64,000 nucleotides of DNA from JACCSI01 sp035575715 (GCA_035575715.1 DATLXN010000012.1:371299-435298), one strand, 5' to 3'; shown: positions 25,057 through 33,995, counted from the stretch's first letter. The notes: generated by a model from the sequence alone, not told the origin. Program-made: numbers and translations.

Positions 25057-26036
25057 GAGGTGAGAGCGGACGTGCGCCTGCGGAGGCCTCGCGCCGGTCG
25101 TGGGGTCGGCATGGCCGGTGCGCTGAGCGGTGCGAAAACCGCCGGCAGCTCGTCAAGCGAGGGCAGACCGTCGAGTCCGCCCGCGCACCGGGTCGACGCG
25201 GTGCCGACATGGTTGCCCAGTCGCAGGCTCATTCGCGGATCAAGACCGCGTAACCTCGCGGCGAGAAAGGCGCCGTTGAAGGCATCGCCGGCGCCAGTCG
25301 TGTCGACGACGCGGGCGCGACGTGTGGCCGCCCGCAGGTCGGTCGGACCCCCAACCCACCGGCTGCCGCTCGCGCCCAGTTTGATGACGACGGGCATGGG
25401 GCTGCGGCGCCACTGGGTCACGGCCGCGTCAAGGGTGCGCCGGCCGGAATAGAGGACCGCTTCCTGGGCGTTGAAGAACGCATAGTTGAGGGCACGCAGC
25501 AGATGCTGAAACCGTCGATCGTCGAGCAGCGCCTCGTTCCAACCGAAGTCCCATGACGTCGTAATGCCGGCCTCGCGGAGGCGATGCACCACGGGTTCCC
25601 AGTGCCGGCACGACCGTGGGAAAAACGCAAAGTGCACGTGGCGAGCCCGCTCCTCCGCCAGCGCGCGCAACAACCGATCCTCGAGCCTGTCGTTAACCCC
25701 GTTGAAGGTCACAAAGCTGCGGTTGGTCGCCGTCGACAGTGCCGCGGTGATTGCGTGCGGCTCGCCGGACCGGCGCAAATTGCGGACGCCGACGCCTTGC
25801 GCGCGGAGATAACCGACCGCTCGATCGCTCAACCCGCTCACCACACGGCAGCGGACGCCAAGCCTGCGAGCGGCGACGGCGCTGATCAGGGCGCCGCCCC
25901 CAAAGGTAGCGACAAAGCCGTTGGTCTTCACTTCCTCGCCCGCACGCGGCAGGCGTGGAAGGTCGAGGAAGATCAGATCTTCGAACGCTTCGCCGACTGT
26001 CAATAGTTCGGTGATGGCCACCGTCCGGGACACCAT
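25053..26036 (-). CDS. PfkB family carbohydrate kinase
   Basis: A 327-residue ribokinase-like kinase that phosphorylates a sugar or nucleoside. It has the N-terminal GGGALISAVAARRLG substrate-binding glycine region, and the PfkB signature DTTGAGDAFNGAFLAA with the catalytic Asp near the C-terminus. The exact sugar cannot be told. It is first in the operon with GH4 and the permease (4-bp overlap). An AGCGCT palindrome lies 19-32 bp upstream of its start. Together with the LacI gene this suggests joint control. Confidence 0.9.
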   Translation of the reverse strand: MVSRTVAITELLTVGEAFEDLIFLDLPRLPRAGEEVKTNGFVATFGGGALISAVAARRLGVRCRVVSGLSDRAVGYLRAQGVGVRNLRRSGEPHAITAALSTATNRSFVTFNGVNDRLEDRLLRALAEERARHVHFAFFPRSCRHWEPVVHRLREAGITTSWDFGWNEALLDDRRFQHLLRALNYAFFNAQEAVLYSGRRTLDAAVTQWRRSPMPVVIKLGASGSRWVGGPTDLRAATRRARVVDTTGAGDAFNGAFLAARLRGLDPRMSLRLGNHVGTASTRCAGGLDGLPSLDELPAVFAPLSAPAMPTPRPARGLRRRTSALTS

Positions 26037-26054
26037 ATCACGGGGAAACCTCGA

Positions 26055-26068
26055 CCTAAGCGCTTCGC
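26055..26068. promoter_or_regulatory. LacI-type operator candidate upstream of pfkB operon
   Basis: CCTAAGCGCTTCGC contains AAGCGCTT (26058-26065), the same core as the three sites near the LacI gene, 19 bp before the pfkB start. It would place the pfkB-GH4-permease operon under the same regulator. Confidence 0.45.
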
Positions 26069-26138
26069 TGGCTGGCGCGGTCGCCGCACCAACACCTCGC
26101 GGACGATGACCGGGTCGACGGGCGGTCAGCGCACGCGG

Positions 26139-27434
26139 TTACGGATACAACCGGTAGAGCATCCGTGGATACGGAATCGTTTCGCGCACGTGTTCGAGAC
26201 CGCAAATCCACGACACACAACGCTCGATGCCCATCCCGAATCCGCCGTGGGGCACGCTGCCGTAGCGCCGCAAATCAAGGTACCACTCGAACGCTTCCTG
26301 CGGCAGCTGGTGATCCTTGATGCGCTGGAGCAACAGGTCGAGATCGTCGAGCCGTTGACCGCCACCGATGATCTCGCCGTAGCCCTCGGGCGCGAGGACG
26401 TCGACACACAGCGCGCGATCGGGCTGTGCCGGATCGGGCTTCATATAGAACGCTTTGATCGCCGCCGGGTAATGCGTCACACAGACCGGTCGGTCGAACT
26501 GTTCGGACAGCACGGTTTCATCGGTGCCGCCAAGGTCGCCGCCGACCTGGAACGCAATTCCCTTGTCGAGCAGGATCTTCGCGGCCTCGTCATAGTGCAG
26601 CCGCGGAAACGGCGCTGTGACGTTTTGCAGCTTGCTGGTATCTCGCTCGAGAACTTTGAGCTCGGTTTGCCGGCGATCGAGGACCCGGGCGACGACTGCC
26701 GAGACCAGGCCCTCCGCGAGCGCGATCACATCATTGAGGTCGGCATACGCCACCTCCGGTTCGACCATCCAGAACTCGGTCAGGTGGCGACGGGTCTTGC
26801 TCTTCTCGGCGCGAAAGGTCGGACCAAACGCGTAGACCTTGCCGAGCGCCATCGCGTTCGCCTCGTTGTACAGCTGCCCGCTCTGGGTGAGGTAGGCGGT
26901 TTCATCATCGAAGTACTGCACTGGGAACAAGGTCGTCGTGCCTTCGCACGCGGCCGGCGTAAAGATCGGTGTGTCGGCGAGGATGAACCCGTTGCTGTTG
27001 AAGAAGTCCCGTACCGCATTGATCACTTCGTGGCGGACGCGCAGGATCGCCGTTTGCCGTTCGGCTCGAATCCACAGATGACGGCGATCCATCAGGTAAT
27101 CGACGCCGTGTTCTTTGGGTGTGATCGGATAGTCGTGCGACACGCCGACGACCTCGAGCGCGTTGCCGGTGAGTTCGTAGCCGCCTTTAGCCCGCTTGTC
27201 TTCGCGCACCGTGCCGGTCACGATCACCGAACTTTCCTGCGACAGATGATCGGCCGCCTTGAAGGTGTCTTCGGGGACGTCGTTCTTGCCCATCACCACC
27301 TGCAAGAAGCCGGTGCCGTCGCGGATCACCAGGAAATGAATTTTGCCGCTCGATCGGCGGTTGTGCAGCCATCCCTTGACCGTGACCTGTTGTCCGACGT
27401 GGGCGCCGATGTTCTCGATGTAGACCTGGCTCAT
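26139..27434 (-). CDS. asnS: Asparaginyl-tRNA synthetase
   Basis: A 431-residue class II synthetase. The N-terminal OB fold (VTVKGWLHNRRSSGKIHFLVIRDG) binds the anticodon. Motif 2 lies in FGPTFRAEKSKTRRHLTEFW, with MVEPEVAYADL after it, and motif 3 is GGFGMGIERCVSWICG. HLTEFWMVEPE and the length favour AsnRS over AspRS, which has an extra GAD insertion domain. It overlaps the upstream isomerase gene by 4 bp, so it is cotranscribed with unrelated sugar genes. Confidence 0.95.
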   Translation of the reverse strand: MSQVYIENIGAHVGQQVTVKGWLHNRRSSGKIHFLVIRDGTGFLQVVMGKNDVPEDTFKAADHLSQESSVIVTGTVREDKRAKGGYELTGNALEVVGVSHDYPITPKEHGVDYLMDRRHLWIRAERQTAILRVRHEVINAVRDFFNSNGFILADTPIFTPAACEGTTTLFPVQYFDDETAYLTQSGQLYNEANAMALGKVYAFGPTFRAEKSKTRRHLTEFWMVEPEVAYADLNDVIALAEGLVSAVVARVLDRRQTELKVLERDTSKLQNVTAPFPRLHYDEAAKILLDKGIAFQVGGDLGGTDETVLSEQFDRPVCVTHYPAAIKAFYMKPDPAQPDRALCVDVLAPEGYGEIIGGGQRLDDLDLLLQRIKDHQLPQEAFEWYLDLRRYGSVPHGGFGMGIERCVSWICGLEHVRETIPYPRMLYRLYP

Positions 27435-28306
27435 TCGATACTCGCGGGATTCTCAAAACTGATATCGAGCAACTGCTCGAAACGCCGGCGCGCCCGGTCG
27501 GCCTTCTCGAGGACCGCCTTTGGCGTCGAGGTGTTGGCGAGCTCGAACATCCAGGCGCCGTCGTAGCCGATTTTCTGCAGTGACATCAGCGTCAACGGCC
27601 AGTCAATCTTGCCCTCGCCCGGCGTGAGATGGTCGTCGGTTCTCTTGCGGTTGTCGTGCAGGTGAGTGGTGATCAGATGCTCCGCACAGGTTTCGATGGC
27701 GTCACCCACATCGCCGAGCAGGAACGCGTGCCCGACGTCCATACAGATCCCGGCGTTGGCGCCTTCGAGGTCGTTCTCGATCAGCGAGACCAACGCTTCG
27801 GCGGACGACAACTTATTCGGGATCACTTCGAGCGCCAGCCGCACGCCGGCGCGTTCTGCCATTTCGAGCAGGGCTTCGACTGCCCGCCTGGCCGCGTCGC
27901 GATTGTTGTCGGCTGGTGGCGAGGCCTGCCCGTCCGGGACTCCAAGGTGGACGACCAGGTGCGTGAACGGAATCGTCTGAGCGACCGCCAGCGCCGCCTC
28001 GGCTTCGGCCAGCGCCTGGCGCCGCCGCTCGGCATCAGTGGCCGCGAACGAGTAGGTCTCGCCCCACACGCCGCCAGCCAGGCTCGCCGCAATCGGGGCA
28101 TGCACCGAGTTGAGCGTCATGCGGGTGTCCTCGAGCCACTCGGCGAGCGAGCGCACTGCGACGCCGTCGTGATAATCGAAGTGGCTGCGCGTCGCGAACA
28201 CCTCGATCGTGTCGAAGCCGTGCGCGGCGATCTCGACCAGATGGTCGCGGTCGAGTCGAAGGTCGTGGTACAGATGGGTCGATACACCGAATCGCGGGCT
28301 GCTCAC
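27431..28306 (-). CDS. Sugar phosphate isomerase/epimerase-like TIM-barrel protein
   Basis: A 291-residue member of the AP-endonuclease-2/xylose-isomerase-like fold. FGVSTHLYHDLRLDRDHLVEIAAHGFDTIEV opens the barrel. Metal-site residues are suggested by THLVVHLG, LALEVIPN, CMDVGHAFL and HLITTHLHDN. Such proteins can be epimerases, isomerases or endonucleases; the reaction cannot be assigned. It lies between the AmgK-like gene (18 bp upstream) and asnS (4-bp overlap). Confidence 0.85.
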   Translation of the reverse strand: MSSPRFGVSTHLYHDLRLDRDHLVEIAAHGFDTIEVFATRSHFDYHDGVAVRSLAEWLEDTRMTLNSVHAPIAASLAGGVWGETYSFAATDAERRRQALAEAEAALAVAQTIPFTHLVVHLGVPDGQASPPADNNRDAARRAVEALLEMAERAGVRLALEVIPNKLSSAEALVSLIENDLEGANAGICMDVGHAFLLGDVGDAIETCAEHLITTHLHDNRKRTDDHLTPGEGKIDWPLTLMSLQKIGYDGAWMFELANTSTPKAVLEKADRARRRFEQLLDISFENPASIE

Positions 28307-28324
28307 GGGGCTGCTCCTTGGATC

Positions 28325-29344
28325 CTACCGGAGTTCTTCGATCAGTTCGGCCAGCAGCTCCTGGAGGCGACCGAATCGAGGATACTTCGCCAGGTTGCTG
28401 CGCACGTAATTGAGGGTGCGGGGAATATATTGGATATACACCGGGTTGCCGCGGGTCACCGTTTGATAGCCAAAGGTGCCCAAGGCCTTGAAGTTCCGCT
28501 GCAGCGCCATCACGTCGAAGCGGCGCCGGAACTCTTCGGCCTGCGCCGGGGTCACGCCGGCCGCCCGGCTCTTCAAGGCCAGAAAGTAGGCGATCAGCTC
28601 GTCGACCTGGCGGGTGGTGAGATCGACATAGGAATCGCGCAACAGTGACACCAGATCGTAGGTGTCCGGCCCCATCCGTGCGTCCTGAAAATCGATGATA
28701 AACAGCGCGCCGTCCCGCAACATCAGATTGCGGCTGTGATAATCGCGATGACACAGCACGCGCGGTTCAGCCGCGAGTTCAGTCACCATCGCTGACCATT
28801 CTTCAGACAACGCGCGTTGCACCTCGACCGGCGGCGAGACCCCGCGGTACTGCTTGAGAAAATATTTGTAGAAGAACTCCATTTCCCAGGCGAGCTTATT
28901 GGTGTCGAAGGCGACGCTGTAGGGCGGGTAGGCCGGCGATTCGAGTTCGGCGCCGCGTTCCTGGAGCACTGCGATGAAATGGACCGCTTGCCGATACAGC
29001 GCCGCATGCTGGTCCGGTGTGGCCGCACCGAGGTGCGCTTGCAGCGTCACATCGCCGAGATCCTGCAAGCCGATGATGCCGAGCGGATTGGAGTGGTGCA
29101 GAATCTGCGGCACCGGCAGCGGCACTTCGGTCATCAGCCGCGCCACCGCCACAAATGTCATCTGCGCAAAATCGATGGGCCCGGCGTGCAACGCCAGCAC
29201 GATCGAATCGCCGTCGCGGAGCCACACCCGAAAGTAGCGGCGGTCGCCCGCGTCGCCGGTCAGGGGGAGTACTTTGGTGACCAGGTGGGTCAGCTGCTGG
29301 TCGTCGAGGTACTGGTTGATGCGCGCGTGCGCGGTATCGGCCAC
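28325..29344 (-). CDS. amgK: Aminoglycoside phosphotransferase-fold kinase, AmgK-like
   Basis: A 339-residue kinase. The catalytic loop CHRDYHSRNLM (near residue 198) and the metal-binding FQDARMGPDTYDL match AmgK, the kinase that phosphorylates anomeric MurNAc and GlcNAc in peptidoglycan recycling. The N-terminus has the nucleotide-binding lobe (PLTGDAGDRRYFRV). The neighbour across a heptamer array is a MurU-like nucleotidyltransferase, the known partner of AmgK, which supports the assignment. Related bacterial kinases of unknown substrate share the motifs, so the name is probable and not proven. Confidence 0.8.
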   Translation of the reverse strand: MADTAHARINQYLDDQQLTHLVTKVLPLTGDAGDRRYFRVWLRDGDSIVLALHAGPIDFAQMTFVAVARLMTEVPLPVPQILHHSNPLGIIGLQDLGDVTLQAHLGAATPDQHAALYRQAVHFIAVLQERGAELESPAYPPYSVAFDTNKLAWEMEFFYKYFLKQYRGVSPPVEVQRALSEEWSAMVTELAAEPRVLCHRDYHSRNLMLRDGALFIIDFQDARMGPDTYDLVSLLRDSYVDLTTRQVDELIAYFLALKSRAAGVTPAQAEEFRRRFDVMALQRNFKALGTFGYQTVTRGNPVYIQYIPRTLNYVRSNLAKYPRFGRLQELLAELIEELR

Positions 29345-29403
29345 AGCTTGATTCTAGGTGGTGGAAAAGCGTGACAAACCGAAAAACGAAACTAAAAAAC
29401 GAA

Positions 29404-29522
29404 GTCTTTCGTCTTTCGTCTTTCGTCTTTCGTCTTTCGTCTTTCGTCTTTCGTCTTTCGTCTTTCGTCTTTCGTCTTTCGCCTTTCGCCTTTCGCCTTT
29501 CGTCTTTCGTCTTTCGTCTTTT
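29404..29522. repeat. Seventeen-unit heptamer array GTCTTTC
   Basis: Sixteen consecutive 7-bp units plus one degenerate unit are visible. Units 12-14 (29481-29501) are GCCTTTC; the others are GTCTTTC. Just before it, bases 29381-29404 contain complementary AAAACGAA-type pieces, so the array may fold back. It fills the spacer between the MurU-like and AmgK-like genes. Frames read through it (FRLSSFV repeats) are artefacts of the repeat. Confidence 0.92.
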
Positions 29523-29556
29523 GGTTTCCGGCCCCGGCCTTGGGGCCGAGGGCCGG

Positions 29557-30483
29557 CTAGAACGGGCGCGCGGTCATCCCGTCCGGAGTGGCGACCAGCG
29601 CTGACCCCGCGAAGCGTGCGTCAGCCGGGACTTCGACGTCGTCGGTCACGACACAATTGATGAGCTCGGCGCCTGCCCCCACGGTCACGCAGTCCCACAG
29701 CACGGTGTTTTTCAGCACCGCGTCAGGCGCAATGTCGCAATCGACGCCGATGTCGAACCTACGCCGCTCGCGCGCGGCGACCGTCGCCACCGTAGATAGA
29801 TAGTCAGCGGCGGTTCCAACGTCGAGGAATTCGGCGGCGCTTTCATACGCCGCGATCGCGTCGGCGCGTTCGCCGATCAGCCGCGGATATAACGTGCGCA
29901 CCGTCTCGCTCGGCTGATCGTCGGGCACGTCGTCGAACACCGATGCGTCGACTGCTTGCACGCCGATGAAGTGCAACGCGTGTGTGTCGGCGGTCGGCTT
30001 GCCGAACCCTTGCACGAATCCGTCGGGCCGGATCAACACGCCGCCGTAGCGCGCCACATCCCCCGGCACGACGGCCATGGTTACGCGCGCACGCGTCTCG
30101 AGGTGATGCGCGGCGACGGCCTGCACGTCGCAGTCGGTCAGCGTGTCGCCATTAACGATGAGGAAACGCGTGGCTTCGAGCAGTGCGACGGCCCGTCGGG
30201 GACCGCCCGCTGATCCCAGGATCTGTTTCTCCCACGAATAGCGCACCTGCAGATCCCACTCCGCACCGTCGCCGACGATCCGCGTGATCGTCTCGGGACG
30301 ATGATGCAGGTTGAGCACGACGCGGCGGACGCCGGCCTCGCGCAGCCACGACAGGATGCGCCCGATGATCGGTGTCCCAGCAACAGGCATCGCCGCCTTG
30401 GCCCGGACGTCCGAGACAGGACGCAGTCGCGTTGCCAGACCCGCAGTGAGGACCAGCGCCGGCCACTCGGACAGATCGATCAT
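29557..30483 (-). CDS. murU: Sugar-1-phosphate nucleotidyltransferase, MurU-like
   Basis: A 308-residue NTP-transferase. The N-terminal signature LTAGLATRLRPVSDVRAKAAMPVAG is the GxGTRLxPLTxxxPKPMxPV-type nucleotide-binding loop. FLIVNGDTLTDCD carries the metal Asp. The last 70 residues have hexapeptide-like turns (DIAPDAVLKNTVLWDCVTVGAG), a left-handed beta-helix tail that is longer than in classical MurU (about 220 residues). Known MurU makes UDP-MurNAc from MurNAc-1-P supplied by AmgK. Mannose-1-phosphate guanylyltransferase or glucose-1-phosphate transferase remains possible. It overlaps the CYTH gene by 4 bp. Confidence 0.8.
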   Translation of the reverse strand: MIDLSEWPALVLTAGLATRLRPVSDVRAKAAMPVAGTPIIGRILSWLREAGVRRVVLNLHHRPETITRIVGDGAEWDLQVRYSWEKQILGSAGGPRRAVALLEATRFLIVNGDTLTDCDVQAVAAHHLETRARVTMAVVPGDVARYGGVLIRPDGFVQGFGKPTADTHALHFIGVQAVDASVFDDVPDDQPSETVRTLYPRLIGERADAIAAYESAAEFLDVGTAADYLSTVATVAARERRRFDIGVDCDIAPDAVLKNTVLWDCVTVGAGAELINCVVTDDVEVPADARFAGSALVATPDGMTARPF

Positions 30484-31064
30484 TCGGCGACGGGGGCGAC
30501 AGACGCAGCAGCGCTTAGGGCGGTGAACGTCATATCGCGCGCACTCAGGCCGTGCGTGCGGGCGTACTCGACAAAGAGGGTGCGGTAGGAATCGGTGACG
30601 TAATCATCCTCGGTCTTGCCGAGCGCAGCAGCGGTCTGGTGGATGTGATCCTCGCCGCCTTCAATCTCGACGAAGATGCCGACCGGCGTTTCGTCGATCG
30701 CGATCACCACATCTTCCGCGGCAAACTCTTCGCGATATTTTTCGTAGCGGAACCAGTCGCGGAAGCCCAGCTCTTGCAGGATCAGCAGCAGCGTGTCGCC
30801 ATCGGAGGCAACCGTCTCGTGTTCTTCGCGCACCTTCATTGCGCCGGGTTGGATCGGGCCTTTGAAAGTCAGTACGCTCCGCTGGTTTTCGGAGCGCACG
30901 CGCAGGACGCAGCGTCGCTGATAGAGGCGATCATCTTCGGCGTCAAGGAGCGTATCCTCCTGCAACCGCCGTCCGCGGAGCGGAGTGGCGCCGATTGAGA
31001 GGATGCGCTCGCGCGCATCCTCTGCACTGTCAAACTGAAGCTTGATCTCGCGTTCCAGCGCCAT
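30480..31064 (-). CDS. CYTH domain protein (class IV adenylate cyclase/triphosphatase-like)
   Basis: A 194-residue protein with the CYTH tunnel signature EREIKLQF (ExExK) at the very start. Charged strand motifs follow: RCVLRVRSENQRSVLTFKGP, KVREEHET, RYEKYREEF and FVEIEGGEDHI. The fold hydrolyses or cyclises triphosphate substrates. The insertion VAIDETPVGIFVEIEG is typical of CyaB-like members, so class IV adenylate cyclase or thiamine-triphosphatase-like activity is possible. It is first in the minus-strand group leading to the MurU- and AmgK-like genes. Confidence 0.87.
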   Translation of the reverse strand: MALEREIKLQFDSAEDARERILSIGATPLRGRRLQEDTLLDAEDDRLYQRRCVLRVRSENQRSVLTFKGPIQPGAMKVREEHETVASDGDTLLLILQELGFRDWFRYEKYREEFAAEDVVIAIDETPVGIFVEIEGGEDHIHQTAAALGKTEDDYVTDSYRTLFVEYARTHGLSARDMTFTALSAAASVAPVAE

Positions 31065-31099
31065 TGGGACACGAATCTTACTGCACTACCAGCCCCTGA

Positions 31100-32662
31100 T
31101 TAGTCCTTGCGCACCGTCACAAAGTTCTGTTGTCCGTTGCGCAGCACCAGGAGAAACGCCGTGCCGCCGGAGGGCACCTGGCCCAGGGCGCGGCTGGCTT
31201 CCTGCGGCGTCGTTACGGCGCGGCGGTTGACTTGCAGGATGACGTCGCCGCGGCCGACCCCGGCGCGCTGTGCGGAGCTGCCGACTTCGACCTCGGTGAC
31301 CATCACGCCCTCGGTCCCCGGCGGCACGCGCAAGCGGCGCGCCATGTCAGAGGTCAGGACGCCAATGGTGATGCCGAACCCGCTGGTCTCCTGGACGTCG
31401 GGATTGTCGGGCTCGCTGCGCGCCGTACGGGTCGATTCGTTCTCGAGATTCAGTTCGTCGATCGTCACCGTCAACGACCGCTCCTGCTTGTCGCGAAGAA
31501 CCTTAATCGGCACCGCCGTGCCCGGCTTGGTGGTGACCACCATCGCGACCAGTTGATCGCGCCGCTGCACCGGCTTGCCGTTGAACTCGACGATGATGTC
31601 GCCCGGTTCGATACCGGCACGCGCCGCCGGACCGCCCGAGTTGACGCTACCGACCAGCGCACCGCGCCGTTCCTTGAGGCCGAATTCCGCTAACGCGTTG
31701 AGCGGCACGTCTTGCACGCTGACGCCGATCACGCCGCGGGTGATCTTGCCGCCACGCAGTTGCGGCAGCAGGTCGCGCACCGTGTTGATCGGGATGGCGA
31801 ACCCGATGCCCACGTTGCCCTGGGACCGCGAGTCCGCGTAGATCGCGGTGTTGATCCCGATCACTTCACCCCGCACGTTGAGCAGCGGACCACCGGAGTT
31901 ACCGGGGTTGATGGCGGCATCCGTTTGAATGACGTCAGCCGAGCGGCCATCCGCGACCGGCAGGCCGCCGGGGCGCGCCGCGCTGACGACGCCGACGCTC
32001 ACGGTATGGGAGAGGCTGAACGGATTGCCGATGGCCATCACCCAGTCGCCGGGCTGCATCTGCGCCGAGTCGCCAAATTTCACTTCGGCGAGATCACGTG
32101 CGGGTTTCTGCGTCAACTCAAGCAGCGCGCTGTCGGTCAGCGGATCCCGACCGATAATCCGCGCCGGGTAGGTGACGTCGGTGTCATCGCCGAACAGGTT
32201 GACCTCGATCTTGGTCGCGCCTTCGACAACATGGTTGTTGGTCAGGATGTAGCCGTCTTTGCTGATGATGAACCCGGTACCGGCCGCCACGGCAATCTGA
32301 TCGCGCGGACGTTGCGGCTGCCCACCCTGTCCGCCGCGCGGCGGCTGGCCGCCGCCAAAGAAGCGCTCCAAGAGGTCATCACCGCCGCCGCCGCCGAAAA
32401 ATTCGGTCATGTCCTGCGACCGCTGTTTGGTTTCGGTGCGGATGTTGACCACCGAAGGGCTGACGACCTTGGCGATGTTCCGAAACGTGGCCGCATCGAG
32501 CGCGCCGGTGAGCGGCGCGCTGTTGGTAGCGGGCAACGAGATGGCCTGTTGCGCCATGGACGGCGCCGACAGATCAAGACGTGAGGCGATCACCATGCCG
32601 ACAGCGAGCGACGCCACGCCGATCAGCAACCCATAGAACACCGTCGTTTTACGACTAGACAT
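31100..32662 (-). CDS. Do/HtrA family periplasmic serine endopeptidase
   Basis: A 520-residue DegP-like protease. A single N-terminal hydrophobic segment (FYGLLIGVASLAVGMVIASRL) anchors or exports it. The trypsin-like domain has the triad His in NNHVVEGA (near 143), Asp in DSALLELT (near 177) and Ser in GNSGGPLLN (near 256). Two PDZ domains follow (GVIGVSVQDV and GFGITIGVLTSD). A Gly-rich loop (FFGGGGGDDLLERFFGGG) lies where DegP has its LA loop. It should degrade or refold misfolded envelope proteins. An M24 peptidase gene lies 25 bp upstream. Confidence 0.95.
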   Translation of the reverse strand: MSSRKTTVFYGLLIGVASLAVGMVIASRLDLSAPSMAQQAISLPATNSAPLTGALDAATFRNIAKVVSPSVVNIRTETKQRSQDMTEFFGGGGGDDLLERFFGGGQPPRGGQGGQPQRPRDQIAVAAGTGFIISKDGYILTNNHVVEGATKIEVNLFGDDTDVTYPARIIGRDPLTDSALLELTQKPARDLAEVKFGDSAQMQPGDWVMAIGNPFSLSHTVSVGVVSAARPGGLPVADGRSADVIQTDAAINPGNSGGPLLNVRGEVIGINTAIYADSRSQGNVGIGFAIPINTVRDLLPQLRGGKITRGVIGVSVQDVPLNALAEFGLKERRGALVGSVNSGGPAARAGIEPGDIIVEFNGKPVQRRDQLVAMVVTTKPGTAVPIKVLRDKQERSLTVTIDELNLENESTRTARSEPDNPDVQETSGFGITIGVLTSDMARRLRVPPGTEGVMVTEVEVGSSAQRAGVGRGDVILQVNRRAVTTPQEASRALGQVPSGGTAFLLVLRNGQQNFVTVRKD

Positions 32663-32687
32663 TGACGTCCTCCACTGAACCAGTGCG

Positions 32688-33869
32688 CTAAACCAACGCT
32701 AAAATGGCGTGCTGCCGCGGACCGGTAACCTCGGGCCCGGACGGACCCCAGACTACGTTGATTTCGGTCCGCACGCCGAAGTGATCGAAGTAGACCCCCG
32801 GCTCGATCGTGAAACCGGTACCGGGCAACAGCCGGCGTTCATCGTGCGTTTCGTAATCGTCGAGATGCGCGCCGTTGCCGTGCACCGTTTCTCCCAGGCT
32901 GTGACCGGTGCGGTGCAGGATGCGATCGCCCAGGCCGGCCTGCTGAATCACTGCGCGGGAGGCGCGATCGAGTTCGTAACCGCGCACCTCGCGTCCCGCC
33001 TTCGCGCCCTCTTCAATGACCGTGACGGCGGCGTCACGCGCATCACGCACCGCCGCAAACGCGTGGGACATGACGTCGGGCACCTGCGCGCCGGTGAAGC
33101 CGACCCACGTAATATCAGCAAATACCGCGCCCGGTGTTGGCAGCTTGCCCCACAGATCGAGCAACAACAATTCGTTCGGGCGAATCGTCCGATGGCGCTT
33201 GGCGCTCGGCAGGTAATGAGGATTGCCGGCGTTTTCCTGGGCCGACACATTCGGTGCCGAATCGCTAATCAACCCCTCGTCGCTGAACCACTGCCACATC
33301 AGTTGCTGCAGGTCGTATTCGGTGATCGCCACGCCGTCTTTCAGCCGTGCGGTCACGGCGGCGAACGCCTGGTCCTTGATCCGATAGAGCTTGTCCGCCG
33401 CGGTCCGATGTGACGCAATCGCGTCGGCACTCCAGTGCGCTTCGAACTCCTGGATCAGGTCGCCGGACGACACCACATCAACGCCTTGCGAGCGCACCAT
33501 CTCGATGGTGCCTGCGTCGACCCGCGAGACGTAGGGAATGGCGCCGTTAGGCGAATACTCCATCGCCACTTTCCGCTTGCCTGCGAGTAGCGCCTTCAGT
33601 CCCGACTCGAGTTGCTCGCGTCCGGCGTAGGCCGTTTTGGCGCCGGGCACGCGGTCCAGATTGTGCCGTTCGATCGCGTGCACCAGACCGTGCGGTTCGC
33701 CGGTCGCAGGAATCATGTAGAACCACCGCCGTGACGCCATATGGCCACCGCCGCCAAGGCCAGCCATCCGCTGAGCAATCGGGTTAGCGCCCTGGAAGTC
33801 GTACCACAGCCAGCCGTCGAGGCCTTGCGTGCGGAGTGCCTTTTGAACGGCTGCAATATCGAGCGACAT
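32688..33869 (-). CDS. M24 family metallopeptidase (Xaa-Pro dipeptidase-like)
   Basis: A 393-residue pita-bread-fold peptidase with a creatinase-like N-terminal domain. The five metal ligands can be traced: Asp in LLLDLWG, Asp in FADITWVG, His in RTGHSLGETVHG, Glu in FTIEPGVY and Glu in RTEINVVW. It hydrolyses dipeptides or N-terminal residues, probably cytoplasmic since no signal peptide is seen. It may be cotranscribed with the HtrA gene, 25 bp downstream. Confidence 0.92.
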   Translation of the reverse strand: MSLDIAAVQKALRTQGLDGWLWYDFQGANPIAQRMAGLGGGGHMASRRWFYMIPATGEPHGLVHAIERHNLDRVPGAKTAYAGREQLESGLKALLAGKRKVAMEYSPNGAIPYVSRVDAGTIEMVRSQGVDVVSSGDLIQEFEAHWSADAIASHRTAADKLYRIKDQAFAAVTARLKDGVAITEYDLQQLMWQWFSDEGLISDSAPNVSAQENAGNPHYLPSAKRHRTIRPNELLLLDLWGKLPTPGAVFADITWVGFTGAQVPDVMSHAFAAVRDARDAAVTVIEEGAKAGREVRGYELDRASRAVIQQAGLGDRILHRTGHSLGETVHGNGAHLDDYETHDERRLLPGTGFTIEPGVYFDHFGVRTEINVVWGPSGPEVTGPRQHAILALV

Positions 33870-33961
33870 AATCGTTCAGTATAAGGGGGGCCGGAGCCTG
33901 GTGCCGGCCGCCGGGGCGGTTCCACGGCCTCTATTTAGTTCGACGCCGCGTCTGGGTCCCA

Positions 33962-33995
33962 GGTTTTGCCGCGGTTGTTAAGGATTCGCAAAACC
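33962..33995. other. 8-bp inverted repeat in the M24-VWFA intergenic region
   Basis: GGTTTTGC (33962-33969) and GCAAAACC (33988-33995) are perfect inverted copies separated by 18 bp. They lie in the 251-bp divergent spacer. Nothing else in that spacer was recognised. It could be an operator or a stem-loop. Confidence 0.35.

Noticed and set aside
29404..29522. CRISPR array
   Set aside because: Units are 7 bp with no spacers, and no cas gene is present.
29371..29604. Open frame reading FRLSSFV repeats through the heptamer array
   Set aside because: The peptide is only the translation of the tandem repeat.
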